A DNA stretch of 12,921 bases from Actinomycetales bacterium (GTDB lineage Bacteria > Actinomycetota > Actinomycetes > Actinomycetales > BWSM-131), in NCBI GenBank assembly GCA_030149025.1, contig JASBSH010000167.1:1-12921 (forward strand). The letters are read 5' to 3'. The notes beneath the pieces were generated by a model, which worked only from the letters and a program-made list of their open reading frames with translations, did no database searches and was not told the origin of the DNA. The position numbers and the translations under genes are program-made. Within the stretch, counting starts at the first letter, position 1. The number at the start of each line of letters is the position of its first letter. Positions 1-6,811 of this stretch are shown here, piece by piece.

Positions 1-650
1 CCCGTCCTTCGCACCCGCCCCTCGACACGTGAGAGCCGGAACACCCGGGAGGCGCCCCGGTCCCGGTCGTGTCCCACCAGGTACCAGCGCCCGTGCCAGG
101 ACGTGATCACCCAGGGCTCGACGTTGCGGGTCTCGGCCTGCCCGCCGGGCTTGCGGTAGGCGAACGCGACGGGGGCGCGGTCGCGGGCCGCCGCGTACAG
201 CGGGTCGAACGTCGGCTCCGTGGTGCGGACGCGCGGTTCCACGCCGACGAGGGAGTCGGCGTCCGGCTCCACCCCGAGCGCCTTGAGCTTGACGAGGGCG
301 CGTGTAGCCGGGCCGGCGAGGCTCGCCTTCTGCCACACCCGCGAGGCGAGACTGAGGACGGTCAGCTCCGCCGGAGTGAAGTCGATGGCCGGCAGCGCGT
401 ACGCCTCCCGGTCGATCCGGTAGCCCGGCTCGTCCTCGAACCACGCCGAGTCGCTGCCGGTGACCAGCGGGACGCCGAGCTCACGCAGCTCCTCCTTGTC
501 GCGCTCGAACATCCGGTCGAACGCCTCGTCGGAGTCGCTGTCCGCGTACTGCGGCACGGCCTCGCGGATCTGCTCCTTCGTCAGCCACCGGCGGGTGGAC
601 AGCAGCGCGATAACGAGGTTCAGCAGGCGTTCGGTTCGACGGGCGGACAT
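1..650 (-). CDS. pafB: PafB, WYL-domain DNA-damage transcription activator subunit (3' end outside window)
   Basis: The reading frame runs from ATG at 650 to the window edge without a stop, giving about 216 residues of a protein usually around 325 long. The N-terminus (residues 1-60) looks like a helix-turn-helix (TKEQIREAVPQY followed by FDRMFERDKEELRELGVPL). Residues about 155-216 are a WYL domain with the signature RWYLVGHD. In mycobacteria PafB pairs with PafC to form PafBC, which responds to single-stranded DNA and activates RecA/LexA-independent damage genes from RecA-NDp promoters. The pafC gene is expected just beyond position 1. There is no Shine-Dalgarno sequence before the ATG; a TAGCGT hexamer ends 7 nt upstream, so a leaderless mRNA is likely. 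It is transcribed divergently from the DUF3866 gene across 42 bp. Assignment to PafB rather than PafC rests on its position as the first WYL gene and is fairly secure. Confidence 0.9.
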   Translation of the reverse strand, partial: MSARRTERLLNLVIALLSTRRWLTKEQIREAVPQYADSDSDEAFDRMFERDKEELRELGVPLVTGSDSAWFEDEPGYRIDREAYALPAIDFTPAELTVLSLASRVWQKASLAGPATRALVKLKALGVEPDADSLVGVEPRVRTTEPTFDPLYAAARDRAPVAFAYRKPGGQAETRNVEPWVITSWHGRWYLVGHDRDRGASRVFRLSRVEGRVRRT

Positions 651-657
651 CGCTGGA

Positions 658-675
658 ACGCTACCCGAGTAGCGT
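658..675. promoter_or_regulatory. Palindromic divergent promoter/operator between pafB and the DUF3866 gene
   Basis: A perfect 7-bp inverted repeat, ACGCTAC-CCGA-GTAGCGT, fills the middle of the 42-bp gap. Each arm contains TAGCGT, which fits a TAnnnT -10 element. On the minus strand it lies 7 nt before the pafB ATG. On the plus strand it lies 8 nt before GTG 684 and 17 nt before ATG 693 of the DUF3866 gene. No convincing -35 element is visible on either strand. The symmetry could also be a regulator-binding site; that is inference. Confidence 0.5.
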
Positions 676-692
676 GCGAGGGCGTGAGCGAC

Positions 693-1838
693 ATGAACAG
701 CGACACGCGGGACGCCCCGGCCGGTTCCGATCGCGTCCCCGCCGCTCTCGTGCGCTGGCGGGCAGGGCGTGTGGTCGCCCTCGGGCGCTCCTGGGACGGC
801 GCGCAGGAGCTCCGCGTGGACGTCACGGACGCCGATGGCGCCGCTGTCGAGCTGACCGCGCTGGCGTACCCGGCACTCGTCGGCGTGCCTGAAGTCGGGG
901 ACCGGGTGCTGCTGAACACCTCCGCGCTCGCCCGTGGGCTCGGGACCGGTGGGTATGCCCTGGTCGTCGCGATACCCGACCGGCTGCCGCCTGACCCGCC
1001 ACCCGGGCCGGGGCATCTGGTCAAGGGCCGGTACGGCCCCCTGCAGGCGATGGTGCTCGGGGTCGACGAGCAGGAGTCCGAGCACCACGAGGCGTTCGCC
1101 GGTGCCGGCTCCGTGGACGGCATGCCGGTGGTCGTGGCGGACCTGCACTCAGCCCTGCCCGCCGTGATCGCGGGTCTGCGGGCCGAGCGTCCGGACGCGA
1201 AAGTGGCTTACGTCATGACCGACGGCGGCGCGCTGCCGGCCTGGTTCTCCCGGACGGTCGCCGCCCTGCGGGACGCCGGCTGGCTCGCCGCCTGCGTCAC
1301 CGTCGGGCAGTCGTTCGGGGGCGACCTCGAGGCCGTGACGCTGCACACCGGTCTGCTCGCCGCCCGCCACGTGCTGGGTGCCGACGCCGTGGTGGTCGCG
1401 CAGGGTCCGGGGAACCTGGGCACCGGGACGCGATGGGGTTTCTCCGGTGTGGCGGCCGGTGAGGCCGTCAACGCGACGGCCGTGCTGGGTGGGCGACCCG
1501 TGGCGTCGCTGCGGGTGTCGGAGGCGGATCCTCGCGAGCGGCACCGGGGCGTCTCCCACCACTCGCTCACCGCCTACGGGCAGGTGGCGCTGTCGCCCGC
1601 GGACGTCGTGGTTCCCGCGCTGCCCGGAGACCTGGGTGCCCGGGTGCGCGAGCAAGCGGCCGCCCTGGCAGCCCCGCAGGGCCTCCACCGCCTCGTCGAG
1701 GTGGAGACCGGCGGCCTGCTGGAGGCGCTTCATGCGTCCCCGGTCCGGTTGTCGACGATGGGACGGGGTCTGGACGACGACACGGCGGCGTTCCTGTCCG
1801 CGGCAGCCGCCGGGCGGCACGCCGGCAGGATCAGCTAG
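693..1838 (+). CDS. DUF3866 family protein
   Basis: A 381-residue protein that I recognise as the DUF3866 family, a conserved actinobacterial group without an established function. Visible family-like segments include LHTGLLAARHVLGADAVV followed by the glycine-rich QGPGNLGTGTRWGFSG, then RHRGVSHHSLTAYGQVALSP. There is no signal peptide or clear membrane segment, so it is probably cytosolic. The frame stays open far upstream of 693, but that part lies antisense to pafB and is not real coding. ATG 693 is chosen with GAGGG 10 nt upstream; GTG 684, three codons earlier, is an alternative that would give a near-leaderless message from the TAGCGT at 670-675. It diverges from pafB and converges on the small FKBP gene, so it is not part of the minus-strand proteasome operons although it sits inside the cluster. 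Its role there is unknown. Confidence 0.85.
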   Translation: MNSDTRDAPAGSDRVPAALVRWRAGRVVALGRSWDGAQELRVDVTDADGAAVELTALAYPALVGVPEVGDRVLLNTSALARGLGTGGYALVVAIPDRLPPDPPPGPGHLVKGRYGPLQAMVLGVDEQESEHHEAFAGAGSVDGMPVVVADLHSALPAVIAGLRAERPDAKVAYVMTDGGALPAWFSRTVAALRDAGWLAACVTVGQSFGGDLEAVTLHTGLLAARHVLGADAVVVAQGPGNLGTGTRWGFSGVAAGEAVNATAVLGGRPVASLRVSEADPRERHRGVSHHSLTAYGQVALSPADVVVPALPGDLGARVREQAAALAAPQGLHRLVEVETGGLLEALHASPVRLSTMGRGLDDDTAAFLSAAAAGRHAGRIS

Positions 1839-1843
1839 CTAGC

Positions 1844-1872
1844 CCGCTGGCCCCTGTGGCGGAGCGCAGCGG
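1844..1872. terminator. Possible bidirectional terminator hairpin between convergent genes
   Basis: CCGCTG (1844-1849) pairs with CAGCGG (1867-1872), and an inner GCC (1850-1852) can pair with GGC (1858-1860), leaving an asymmetric bulge. It lies in the 52-bp gap where the DUF3866 gene and the small FKBP gene end tail to tail. There is no U-tract on either side. This is a weak call based on position and pairing. Confidence 0.25.
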
Positions 1873-1890
1873 TGCCGAGAGCTCGAGCGG

Positions 1891-2277
1891 TCAGCGCACC
1901 CCGACCAGGTCGACCACGAAGATGAGGGTCTCTCCCGGCTGGATGACACCGCCGGCCCCGCGCTCCCCGTAGCCCAGGTGGGGCGGGATGACGATGCGCC
2001 GGCGGCCGCCGACGCGCATGCCGGCAACCCCCCGGTCCCAGCCCTCGATCACCTGGCCGGCACCGAGACGGAAGTCCAGCGGCTGCCCACGGTTCCAGGA
2101 GGCGTCGAACTCCTCACCGGTGGAGTACGCCACGCCGACGTAGTGGGTGCTGACCGTCTTGCCGGCGGTCGCCTCCGGCCCGTCGCCCACGATCTCGTCG
2201 ACGATCTGCAGCTCGTTCGGCGGTTCCCCTTCGGGGAAGTCGACCTCCGGCTTGCTGCGTCCGTCCATCGCTGCCAT
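1891..2277 (-). CDS. FKBP-type peptidyl-prolyl cis-trans isomerase, single domain
   Basis: A 128-residue cytosolic FKBP, expected to catalyse cis-trans isomerisation of Xaa-Pro bonds. The FKBP fold spans about residues 25-126. Canonical active-site positions are present: Tyr46 (HYVG), Phe57-Asp58 (EEFDASW), the VIEGWDRGVAGM segment with Trp80, and Tyr103 in LGYGERGAGG. There is no signal peptide. The ATG at 2277 is preceded by AGAAGGAG with 6 nt between GGAG and the start, a strong ribosome binding site; a second ATG three codons in is less well placed. It is the last gene of the minus-strand run before the locus turns, 146 bp after the two-domain FKBP gene. FKBP genes next to pafA and pafBC are a common feature of actinobacterial proteasome loci; a direct role in pupylation is not established. 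Confidence 0.95.
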   Translation of the reverse strand: MAAMDGRSKPEVDFPEGEPPNELQIVDEIVGDGPEATAGKTVSTHYVGVAYSTGEEFDASWNRGQPLDFRLGAGQVIEGWDRGVAGMRVGGRRRIVIPPHLGYGERGAGGVIQPGETLIFVVDLVGVR

Positions 2278-2290
2278 GCCGCGCTCCTTC

Positions 2291-2371
2291 TCCAGTGACT
2301 CTGTCGGTCCGTCCGGCTCCAGTGACTCTGCCGGCCCGTCCGGCTCCAGTGACTCTGTCGGCCCGTCCGGC
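2291..2371. repeat. Three tandem 27-bp direct repeats upstream of the small FKBP gene
   Basis: Copies lie at 2291-2317, 2318-2344 and 2345-2371, each beginning TCCAGTGACTCTG and ending CCGTCCGGC. They differ only at two pyrimidine positions (T/C at units' positions 14 and 18). Read on the minus strand, each unit ends GTCACTGGA; the unit nearest the gene runs into GAAGGAG, the FKBP ribosome binding site, so the array sits in its 5' leader. The unit length is a multiple of three, but no likely gene covers it. Confidence 0.95.
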
Positions 2372-2423
2372 CGGTTCGTGCTGTCCGTTCGTCGGTGCGC
2401 GTCGAATTTCGCGGCAGCTCACG

Positions 2424-3470
2424 TCAGTTCGCGTCGAGGATGTCCACGACGAACACGAGCGTGTCGGTACCGGAGATCCCCGCCTGCGGGTTGCCGTTCT
2501 TGCCGTATCCCTGGGCGGGCGGTGCGACGACCAGCACCTGGCTGCCGACGGGCTGGCCGACGAGCGCGATGTCCCAGGCGGGGATGACCTGCCCGACGCC
2601 GATCGGGAAGTCGCGCGGGATCAGGTCCTGCCAGGTGGTGTCGAACATCTTCCCGTCGCCCCACTTCAGCCCGGAGTACATCGCCGTGACGGTCTGGCCC
2701 TGTTTCACTGCGGGGCCGGTACCGGTGATCAGTGGCTGCACCAGCAGTTCCTTGGGCGGGTCCGCCTTGGGGATCGTGACCGTCGGCTGCCCGTTGTCGC
2801 CCAGCTTGATCGCCGGGAGCCCCTTCGGGAGCGACACCGCTTTGCCCGTGGCCCTGGCGGGGAAGGCGTCCGCGACGTCGATGACGAAGAGCATGGGAGG
2901 TGTCCGGGTGGGCGACGGAGTGGCGGAGGGGGAACCGCTCGGTGCCGACGTCGACGGTGCCGGCGTCGACGGGGCGGCGGTGTCCTGGGGAGGCACGGCC
3001 ACCAGGACCCGGCTGCCGACCTTCACTCCCTTGAGGCCGTCGATGAACGGCTGGATCACCGCGCCGGGGTCGAGCATCAGGTACTGCGGTTGCGCTCCGA
3101 ACGAGCTGTTGACCTCGGAACCGTCCTGGCCGTTGTAGATCGCGAAGTTCATCCGGATCACCTGGCCCGGCTGCACCACCGCGCCCTTGCCCTCGGTGAC
3201 CACTCTGGACCTGGTGGTGTCGGTCTCGAAGCGCCCGTCCAGCTTCACGGTGGGCTTCTCACCGACCTTGCCGCTCACCTGCACGTCCGCGAGCTCCGTC
3301 ACCTGCTTCCCGGAGTTCGCTCCGGCGGTCCTGGAAACCTCCGACGAACCACCTGCCGGACTGCCGCCCCCGCACGCGGTGACGAGCAGGAGGGGGACGA
3401 CGAGCAGCGTGAGCAGTCGTGGCAGGCGCGGGGTGGGGGACTGGCGCAGGAGCTGGAGCAGTCGGGGCAC
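2424..3470 (-). CDS. Lipoprotein with two FKBP-type peptidyl-prolyl isomerase domains
   Basis: A 348-residue exported lipoprotein. Residues 1-33 form a lipoprotein signal peptide: a basic N-terminus, a Leu/Val core, and lipobox LVTAC with lipidation at Cys33, followed by a Gly/Ser linker. Domain 1 covers about 88-200. Its active site is degenerate: the usual Trp is Phe142 (VIQPFIDGL), and the loop normally closing the active site is replaced by a Pro/Ser/Thr-rich stretch at about 162-192. Domain 2 (about 240-346) keeps FDTTW, Trp299 in VIPAWD, and GYGKNGN, and is probably the active one. Likely a surface-anchored folding factor. GTG 3470 is chosen because AAGG lies 6 nt upstream; the TTG at 3476 directly follows AAGG and is implausible. 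It lies 87 bp downstream of pafA, with its own possible promoter in the gap. Confidence 0.92.
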   Translation of the reverse strand: MPRLLQLLRQSPTPRLPRLLTLLVVPLLLVTACGGGSPAGGSSEVSRTAGANSGKQVTELADVQVSGKVGEKPTVKLDGRFETDTTRSRVVTEGKGAVVQPGQVIRMNFAIYNGQDGSEVNSSFGAQPQYLMLDPGAVIQPFIDGLKGVKVGSRVLVAVPPQDTAAPSTPAPSTSAPSGSPSATPSPTRTPPMLFVIDVADAFPARATGKAVSLPKGLPAIKLGDNGQPTVTIPKADPPKELLVQPLITGTGPAVKQGQTVTAMYSGLKWGDGKMFDTTWQDLIPRDFPIGVGQVIPAWDIALVGQPVGSQVLVVAPPAQGYGKNGNPQAGISGTDTLVFVVDILDAN

Positions 3471-3505
3471 GGTCAACCTTCACGGGTCGAGACGGGAACC
3501 ACGGC

Positions 3506-3511
3506 ACCCTA
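3506..3511 (-). promoter_or_regulatory. Possible -10 element for the FKBP lipoprotein gene
   Basis: TAGGGT on the minus strand, 35 nt before the chosen GTG start, in the 87-bp gap after pafA. The same hexamer occurs upstream of prcB and arc. No clear -35 element is visible. Confidence 0.3.
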
Positions 3512-3557
3512 ACTGCCGGCGCGGGCTCCCGGTTCCGCGGGACCGACGGGTGCTTGC

Positions 3558-4919
3558 TCACATCCCGGCGATGAGCCGCTCCACCCGCTCGTCGACCGAC
3601 CTGAACGGGTCCTTGCACAGTACGGTGCGCTGCGCCTGGTCGTTCAGCTTGAGGTGCACCCAGTCGACGGTGAAGTCACGACGTCGTTCCTGAGCGCGGC
3701 GGACGAAGTCCCCACGCAGCTTCGCGCGCGTCGTCTGCGGGGGGACGCTTGTTGCGGCGAACACCTCGATGTCGCTGGTGACGCGCTCGACCAGCCCCTT
3801 CGCCGCCATCAGGTAGTACAGACCGCGTCGGCGGGAGATGTCGTGGTAGGCGAGGTCGAGCCGGGCCACCCGGGCGCTCGACAGGGGCAGGTTGTGCTTC
3901 GCCTGGTACCGCTCGACGAGCCGGTGCTTGATCACCCAGTCCAGCTCGCGGTCGACGAGTCCGAGGTCGCCCTCCCGGACGGCGCGCAGGCCCCGCTCCC
4001 ACAGGTCCAGGACCCGTTTGGTGGCGGGCGTCTGACGGCCAGTCGTCTCGACGAAGGACTTCGCGCGGTTGAGGTACTCCTCCTGGATGTCGAGTGCGCT
4101 CGCCTCACGCCCGTTCGCGAGCCGGACCGTGCGCCGTCCGGTCAGGTCGTGACTGATCTCTCGGATGGCGCGGATCGGGTTCTCCAGGGACAGGTCACGC
4201 ATAGGTGCCGCGGCCTCGACCATCTGCAGGACCAGTTCGGTGGCACCCACCTTGAGCATCGTCGTGGTCTCGGACATGTTGGAGTCCCCGACGATGACGT
4301 GCAGACGGCGGTAGCGCTCGGCGTCGGCGTGCGGTTCGTCGCGGGTGTTGATGATGGGCCGGCTCCGGGTGGTGGCGCTGGAGACGCCCTCCCAGATGTG
4401 GTCGGCGCGCTGGGACAAGCAGAAGACCGCACCCCGAGGCGTCTGGAGCACCTTCCCCGCGCCGACGAGCACCTGGCGGGTGACGAGGAACGGGATGAGC
4501 ACGTCAGACAGGCGCGCGAACTCCCCCTGCCGGCCGACCAGGTAGTTCTCATGGCAGCCGTAGGAGTTGCCCGCCGAGTCGGTGTTGTTCTTGAAGAGGA
4601 AGACCTCCCCCTCGATCCCCTCCTCGTGAAGCCGCTTCTCGGCGTCCACCATCAGGCCCTCCAGGACCCGTTCGCCTGCACGGTCGTGCACGACGAGCTC
4701 GCGCACGTCGTCGCACTCCGGTGTGGCGTACTCCGGGTGGCTGCCGACGTCCAGGTAGAGCCGGGCGCCATTGCGGAGGAACACGTTCGAGGACCGACCC
4801 CAGGACACGACCTTCCGGAACAGGTACCGCGCGACCTCGTCGGCGGACAGCTTGCGCTGACCGTCGGCGGCGCAGGTCACGCCGTACTCGGTCTCGAGGC
4901 CGAAGATCCGCCGTTCCAT
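3558..4919 (-). CDS. pafA: Pup--protein ligase PafA
   Basis: A 453-residue member of the glutamine-synthetase-like Pup ligase family, full length for PafA (about 450-480). It joins the gamma-carboxylate of the Pup C-terminal Glu to substrate lysines with ATP hydrolysis. Diagnostic segments are the N-terminal FGLETEYGVTC with Mg/ATP-binding Glu9 and Glu11, LYLDVGSHPEYATPE with the catalytic Asp at 57, NNTDSAGNSYGCHENYL, and INTRDEPHADAERYRRLHVI. The Dop-specific loop between strand 1 and the catalytic Asp is absent, which separates it from the Dop paralogue in this window. ATG 4919 has no close Shine-Dalgarno sequence; TAGTGT lies exactly 6 nt before it, suggesting a leaderless transcript. It lies 105 bp downstream of prcA. 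Confidence 0.98.
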   Translation of the reverse strand: MERRIFGLETEYGVTCAADGQRKLSADEVARYLFRKVVSWGRSSNVFLRNGARLYLDVGSHPEYATPECDDVRELVVHDRAGERVLEGLMVDAEKRLHEEGIEGEVFLFKNNTDSAGNSYGCHENYLVGRQGEFARLSDVLIPFLVTRQVLVGAGKVLQTPRGAVFCLSQRADHIWEGVSSATTRSRPIINTRDEPHADAERYRRLHVIVGDSNMSETTTMLKVGATELVLQMVEAAAPMRDLSLENPIRAIREISHDLTGRRTVRLANGREASALDIQEEYLNRAKSFVETTGRQTPATKRVLDLWERGLRAVREGDLGLVDRELDWVIKHRLVERYQAKHNLPLSSARVARLDLAYHDISRRRGLYYLMAAKGLVERVTSDIEVFAATSVPPQTTRAKLRGDFVRRAQERRRDFTVDWVHLKLNDQAQRTVLCKDPFRSVDERVERLIAGM

Positions 4920-4925
4920 GACGTC

Positions 4926-4931
4926 ACACTA
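4926..4931 (-). promoter_or_regulatory. Possible leaderless -10 element for pafA
   Basis: TAGTGT on the minus strand, followed by six bases and the pafA ATG. With normal -10 to start-site spacing, transcription would begin at or one base before the start codon. The 105-bp gap after prcA is consistent with a separate promoter. Confidence 0.4.
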
Positions 4932-5003
4932 CGTCTCCCACCGGCCTGCCGCCGGTCGCCATGGAGGTGTGGCGTCCTCACGTCGGTGGGCGGCGCGCGC
5001 GTG

Positions 5004-5023
5004 GTCCGGGCGGTCGTCCGGAC
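5004..5023 (-). terminator. Hairpin directly after the prcA stop
   Basis: GTCCGG (5004-5009) and CCGGAC (5018-5023) form a 6-bp stem with an 8-nt loop, starting one base past the prcA stop codon. There is no U-tract. A second stem, ACCGGC/GCCGGT at 4940-4956, lies in the same gap. They may terminate or attenuate transcription from prcBA into pafA. Confidence 0.3.
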
Positions 5024-5024
5024 G

Positions 5025-5885
5025 TCAGTGCGGCTCCTCCTCCGGCAGGCCCTCGTGGCCCTCCCCGGGCTCCGATCCCGACCCACCACCGGCCTCTGTG
5101 CCCGCCGTCGTCCCGCCCTCCTCACCGGTGAGCGTCTCGTGCATGCCGGGGCGGCTGTCGTCCGCCGGAGGCACGTCCTTGGTCGGGTCGTCCGTGGCGA
5201 GCAGCCGGTTGAGCAGAGGTGCGGCCAGCCTGCGGAAGGCGCGCCGTGGCCTCTTCCGGTCGAGGACGGCGACCTCCAGCACGTCGGGTGACAGCTCGCG
5301 GGGCTGGCCACCACCGGCGTCCACGGACAACGCGCGGACTGCGAGCGTGAGCGCCTCGGCGAGCGACATGCCGGGCCGCCACCCCTCCGACAGGACCTGG
5401 TGCGGCTGCTCCACGGTTCCGCCCATGACGACGTACCCACGCTCCTCCGCCACCGACCCGTCGTACGTCAGCCGGTAGATCTGGTCGTTCTCGGAGGCGA
5501 CGCCGACCTCGGCCACGACGATCTCGACCTCGAGGGGCTTGGGCTCGGTCGTGAAGACGGTGCCCAGGGTCTGGGCGTAGGCGTTGGACAACGCCCGGGC
5601 CGTCACGTCGACGCGGTCGTAGGAGTAGCCGCGCAGGTCGGCGTAGCGGACGCCGGCGACCCGCAGGTTCTCGAACTCGTTGTACTTGCCGACGGCGGCG
5701 AAGGCGATCCGGTCGTAGATCTCGCTGATCTTGTGCAGGGCCCTGGACGGGTTCTCCGCAACGAAGACGATCCCGCCGTCGTACTCGACGACCACGACCG
5801 ACCGGCCCCGGGAGATGCCCTTGCGGGCGTAGTCCGCCCGGTCCTTCATGAGCTGCTCGGGCGACACGTAGAACGGCATGCTCAT
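5025..5885 (-). CDS. prcA: Proteasome alpha subunit PrcA
   Basis: A 286-residue 20S alpha subunit that builds the outer rings of the core and docks the Arc ATPase. The N-terminal helix typical of alpha subunits is present (SPEQLMKDRADYARKGISRG, residues 8-27), followed by SVVVVEYDGGIVFVAEN and KISEIYDRIAFAAVGKYNEF. There is no N-terminal catalytic Thr, as expected. It is longer than M. tuberculosis PrcA (248 residues) because of a Gly/Glu-rich, probably disordered tail at about 231-286. The frame is open upstream, but ATG 5885 is chosen: GGAGG lies 7 nt upstream, and its ATGA overlaps the prcB stop by 4 bp, indicating translational coupling and matched subunit synthesis. ATG 5879, two codons in, is a minor alternative. 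Confidence 0.97.
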   Translation of the reverse strand: MSMPFYVSPEQLMKDRADYARKGISRGRSVVVVEYDGGIVFVAENPSRALHKISEIYDRIAFAAVGKYNEFENLRVAGVRYADLRGYSYDRVDVTARALSNAYAQTLGTVFTTEPKPLEVEIVVAEVGVASENDQIYRLTYDGSVAEERGYVVMGGTVEQPHQVLSEGWRPGMSLAEALTLAVRALSVDAGGGQPRELSPDVLEVAVLDRKRPRRAFRRLAAPLLNRLLATDDPTKDVPPADDSRPGMHETLTGEEGGTTAGTEAGGGSGSEPGEGHEGLPEEEPH

Positions 5886-6799
5886 CGCTGCGCCTCCGTT
5901 CCCTCTGTGCACTCTGTGCCCTTTGGACGGCGCTCTGCGTTGTCGCCCCGGTTGCCCTCTGCGCCAAGGCCGCGTCGCAGCGCACCACCAGGGTCGCCCT
6001 GCCGGTCCGCGAGCACCTGCTCGACCACCTGGCCGATCCGCTCGTCCTCCCACCGGTGGTAGCCCTCGTCCGTGACGGCGGCGACGACCGGCCAGATGCG
6101 CCGCGTGACGTCCGGACCGCCCGTGGCCGAGTCGTCGTCGGCCGCGTCGTAGAGCGCCTCGACGGCGACCCGGACGGCGTCCTGCACGTCGTGGGTCGGG
6201 CGGTAGAGCTTCTTCAGCGCTCCCCTGGCGAACAGTGAGCCGGAGCCGACCGAGTGGTGTCCGTGCTCCTCATACCGGCCGCCGGTCACGTCGTAGGAGA
6301 AGATCCGACCCTCACCCCGGTCGAGGTCGTACCCGGCGAACAGCGGCACCACCGCCAGGCCCTGCATCGCGAGCCCCAGGTTCCCGCGGATCATCATCGA
6401 CAGCCGGTTCGCCTTGCCGTCCAGGCTCAGCAGCGTTCCCTCGATCTTCTCGTAGTGCTCGAGCTCGACCTGGAACAACCGCACCATCTCGACGGCGAGC
6501 CCGGCCGAGCCGGCGATGCCGACACACGAGTACTCGTCGGCGGGGAAGACCTTCTCGATCTCCCGGTTGGCGATGTAGTTCCCCATGGTCGCCCGTCTGT
6601 CACCGGCCATCACGACGCCGCCGGGAAACGTCAGCGCGACGATCGTGGTGCCGTGCGGGGTCGCTGGCACGGTCCCTTCCGGTAGCTGTCGGCGGCCTGG
6701 TAGCAGGTCGGGGCTGTACCGGCCGAGGAACTCGGTGAAGGATGACGAGCCGGCCGTCATGAACGCAGCCGGCAACCTCCCTTGGAAGTCGAAGCTCAC
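5882..6799 (-). CDS. prcB: Proteasome beta subunit PrcB precursor
   Basis: A 305-residue precursor of the catalytic 20S subunit. Residues 1-50 are the propeptide, ending PATPHG; autocleavage before Thr51 (TTIVALTFPGG) exposes the nucleophile. Counting Thr51 as Thr1, Asp67 (GDRRA) is Asp17 and Lys83 (EIEKVFP) is Lys33, so the catalytic triad is intact. GIAGSAGLAVEMVRLFQVELEHYEK is family-typical. The last roughly 20 residues are a low-complexity extension (ending GTECTEGTEAQR) encoded partly by a short tandem repeat. The start is GTG 6799, with TAGGGT 6 nt upstream that could act as a -10 element or a poor ribosome binding site; ATG 6760 would shorten the propeptide. The gene overlaps prcA by 4 bp and begins 9 bp after the degenerate HNH gene. 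Confidence 0.97.
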   Translation of the reverse strand: MSFDFQGRLPAAFMTAGSSSFTEFLGRYSPDLLPGRRQLPEGTVPATPHGTTIVALTFPGGVVMAGDRRATMGNYIANREIEKVFPADEYSCVGIAGSAGLAVEMVRLFQVELEHYEKIEGTLLSLDGKANRLSMMIRGNLGLAMQGLAVVPLFAGYDLDRGEGRIFSYDVTGGRYEEHGHHSVGSGSLFARGALKKLYRPTHDVQDAVRVAVEALYDAADDDSATGGPDVTRRIWPVVAAVTDEGYHRWEDERIGQVVEQVLADRQGDPGGALRRGLGAEGNRGDNAERRPKGTECTEGTEAQR

Positions 6800-6805
6800 G
6801 GACAG

Positions 6806-6811
6806 ACCCTA
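6806..6811 (-). promoter_or_regulatory. Possible leaderless -10 element for prcB
   Basis: TAGGGT on the minus strand lies six bases before the prcB GTG and overlaps the TAG stop of the HNH reading frame. A promoter here would let prcBA be expressed independently of the damaged HNH gene. No clear -35 element is visible. Confidence 0.4.

Noticed and set aside
69..692. Upstream extension of the DUF3866 reading frame to position 69
   Set aside because: It lies antisense to the clear pafB coding sequence and the family similarity begins only after 693.
2301..2317. CTGTCGGTC in the tandem repeat as another RecA-NDp site
   Set aside because: It lacks the leading TTG and final G, and no TAnnnT follows at the required distance.
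2291..2371. CRISPR array
   Set aside because: The units are contiguous direct repeats without spacers, and no cas genes are present.
4940..4956. ACCGGC/GCCGGT hairpin as a factor-independent terminator
   Set aside because: Only six base pairs and no U-tract; such stems arise easily by chance at this GC content.
3654..5291. A 545-codon open frame on the plus strand
   Set aside because: Antisense to pafA and the end of prcA, and explained by GC-rich codon use in those genes.
5886..6053. Upstream extension of PrcA into prcB
   Set aside because: ATG 5885 has GGAGG and the classic 4-bp overlap with the prcB stop, and the extension shows no alpha-subunit similarity.
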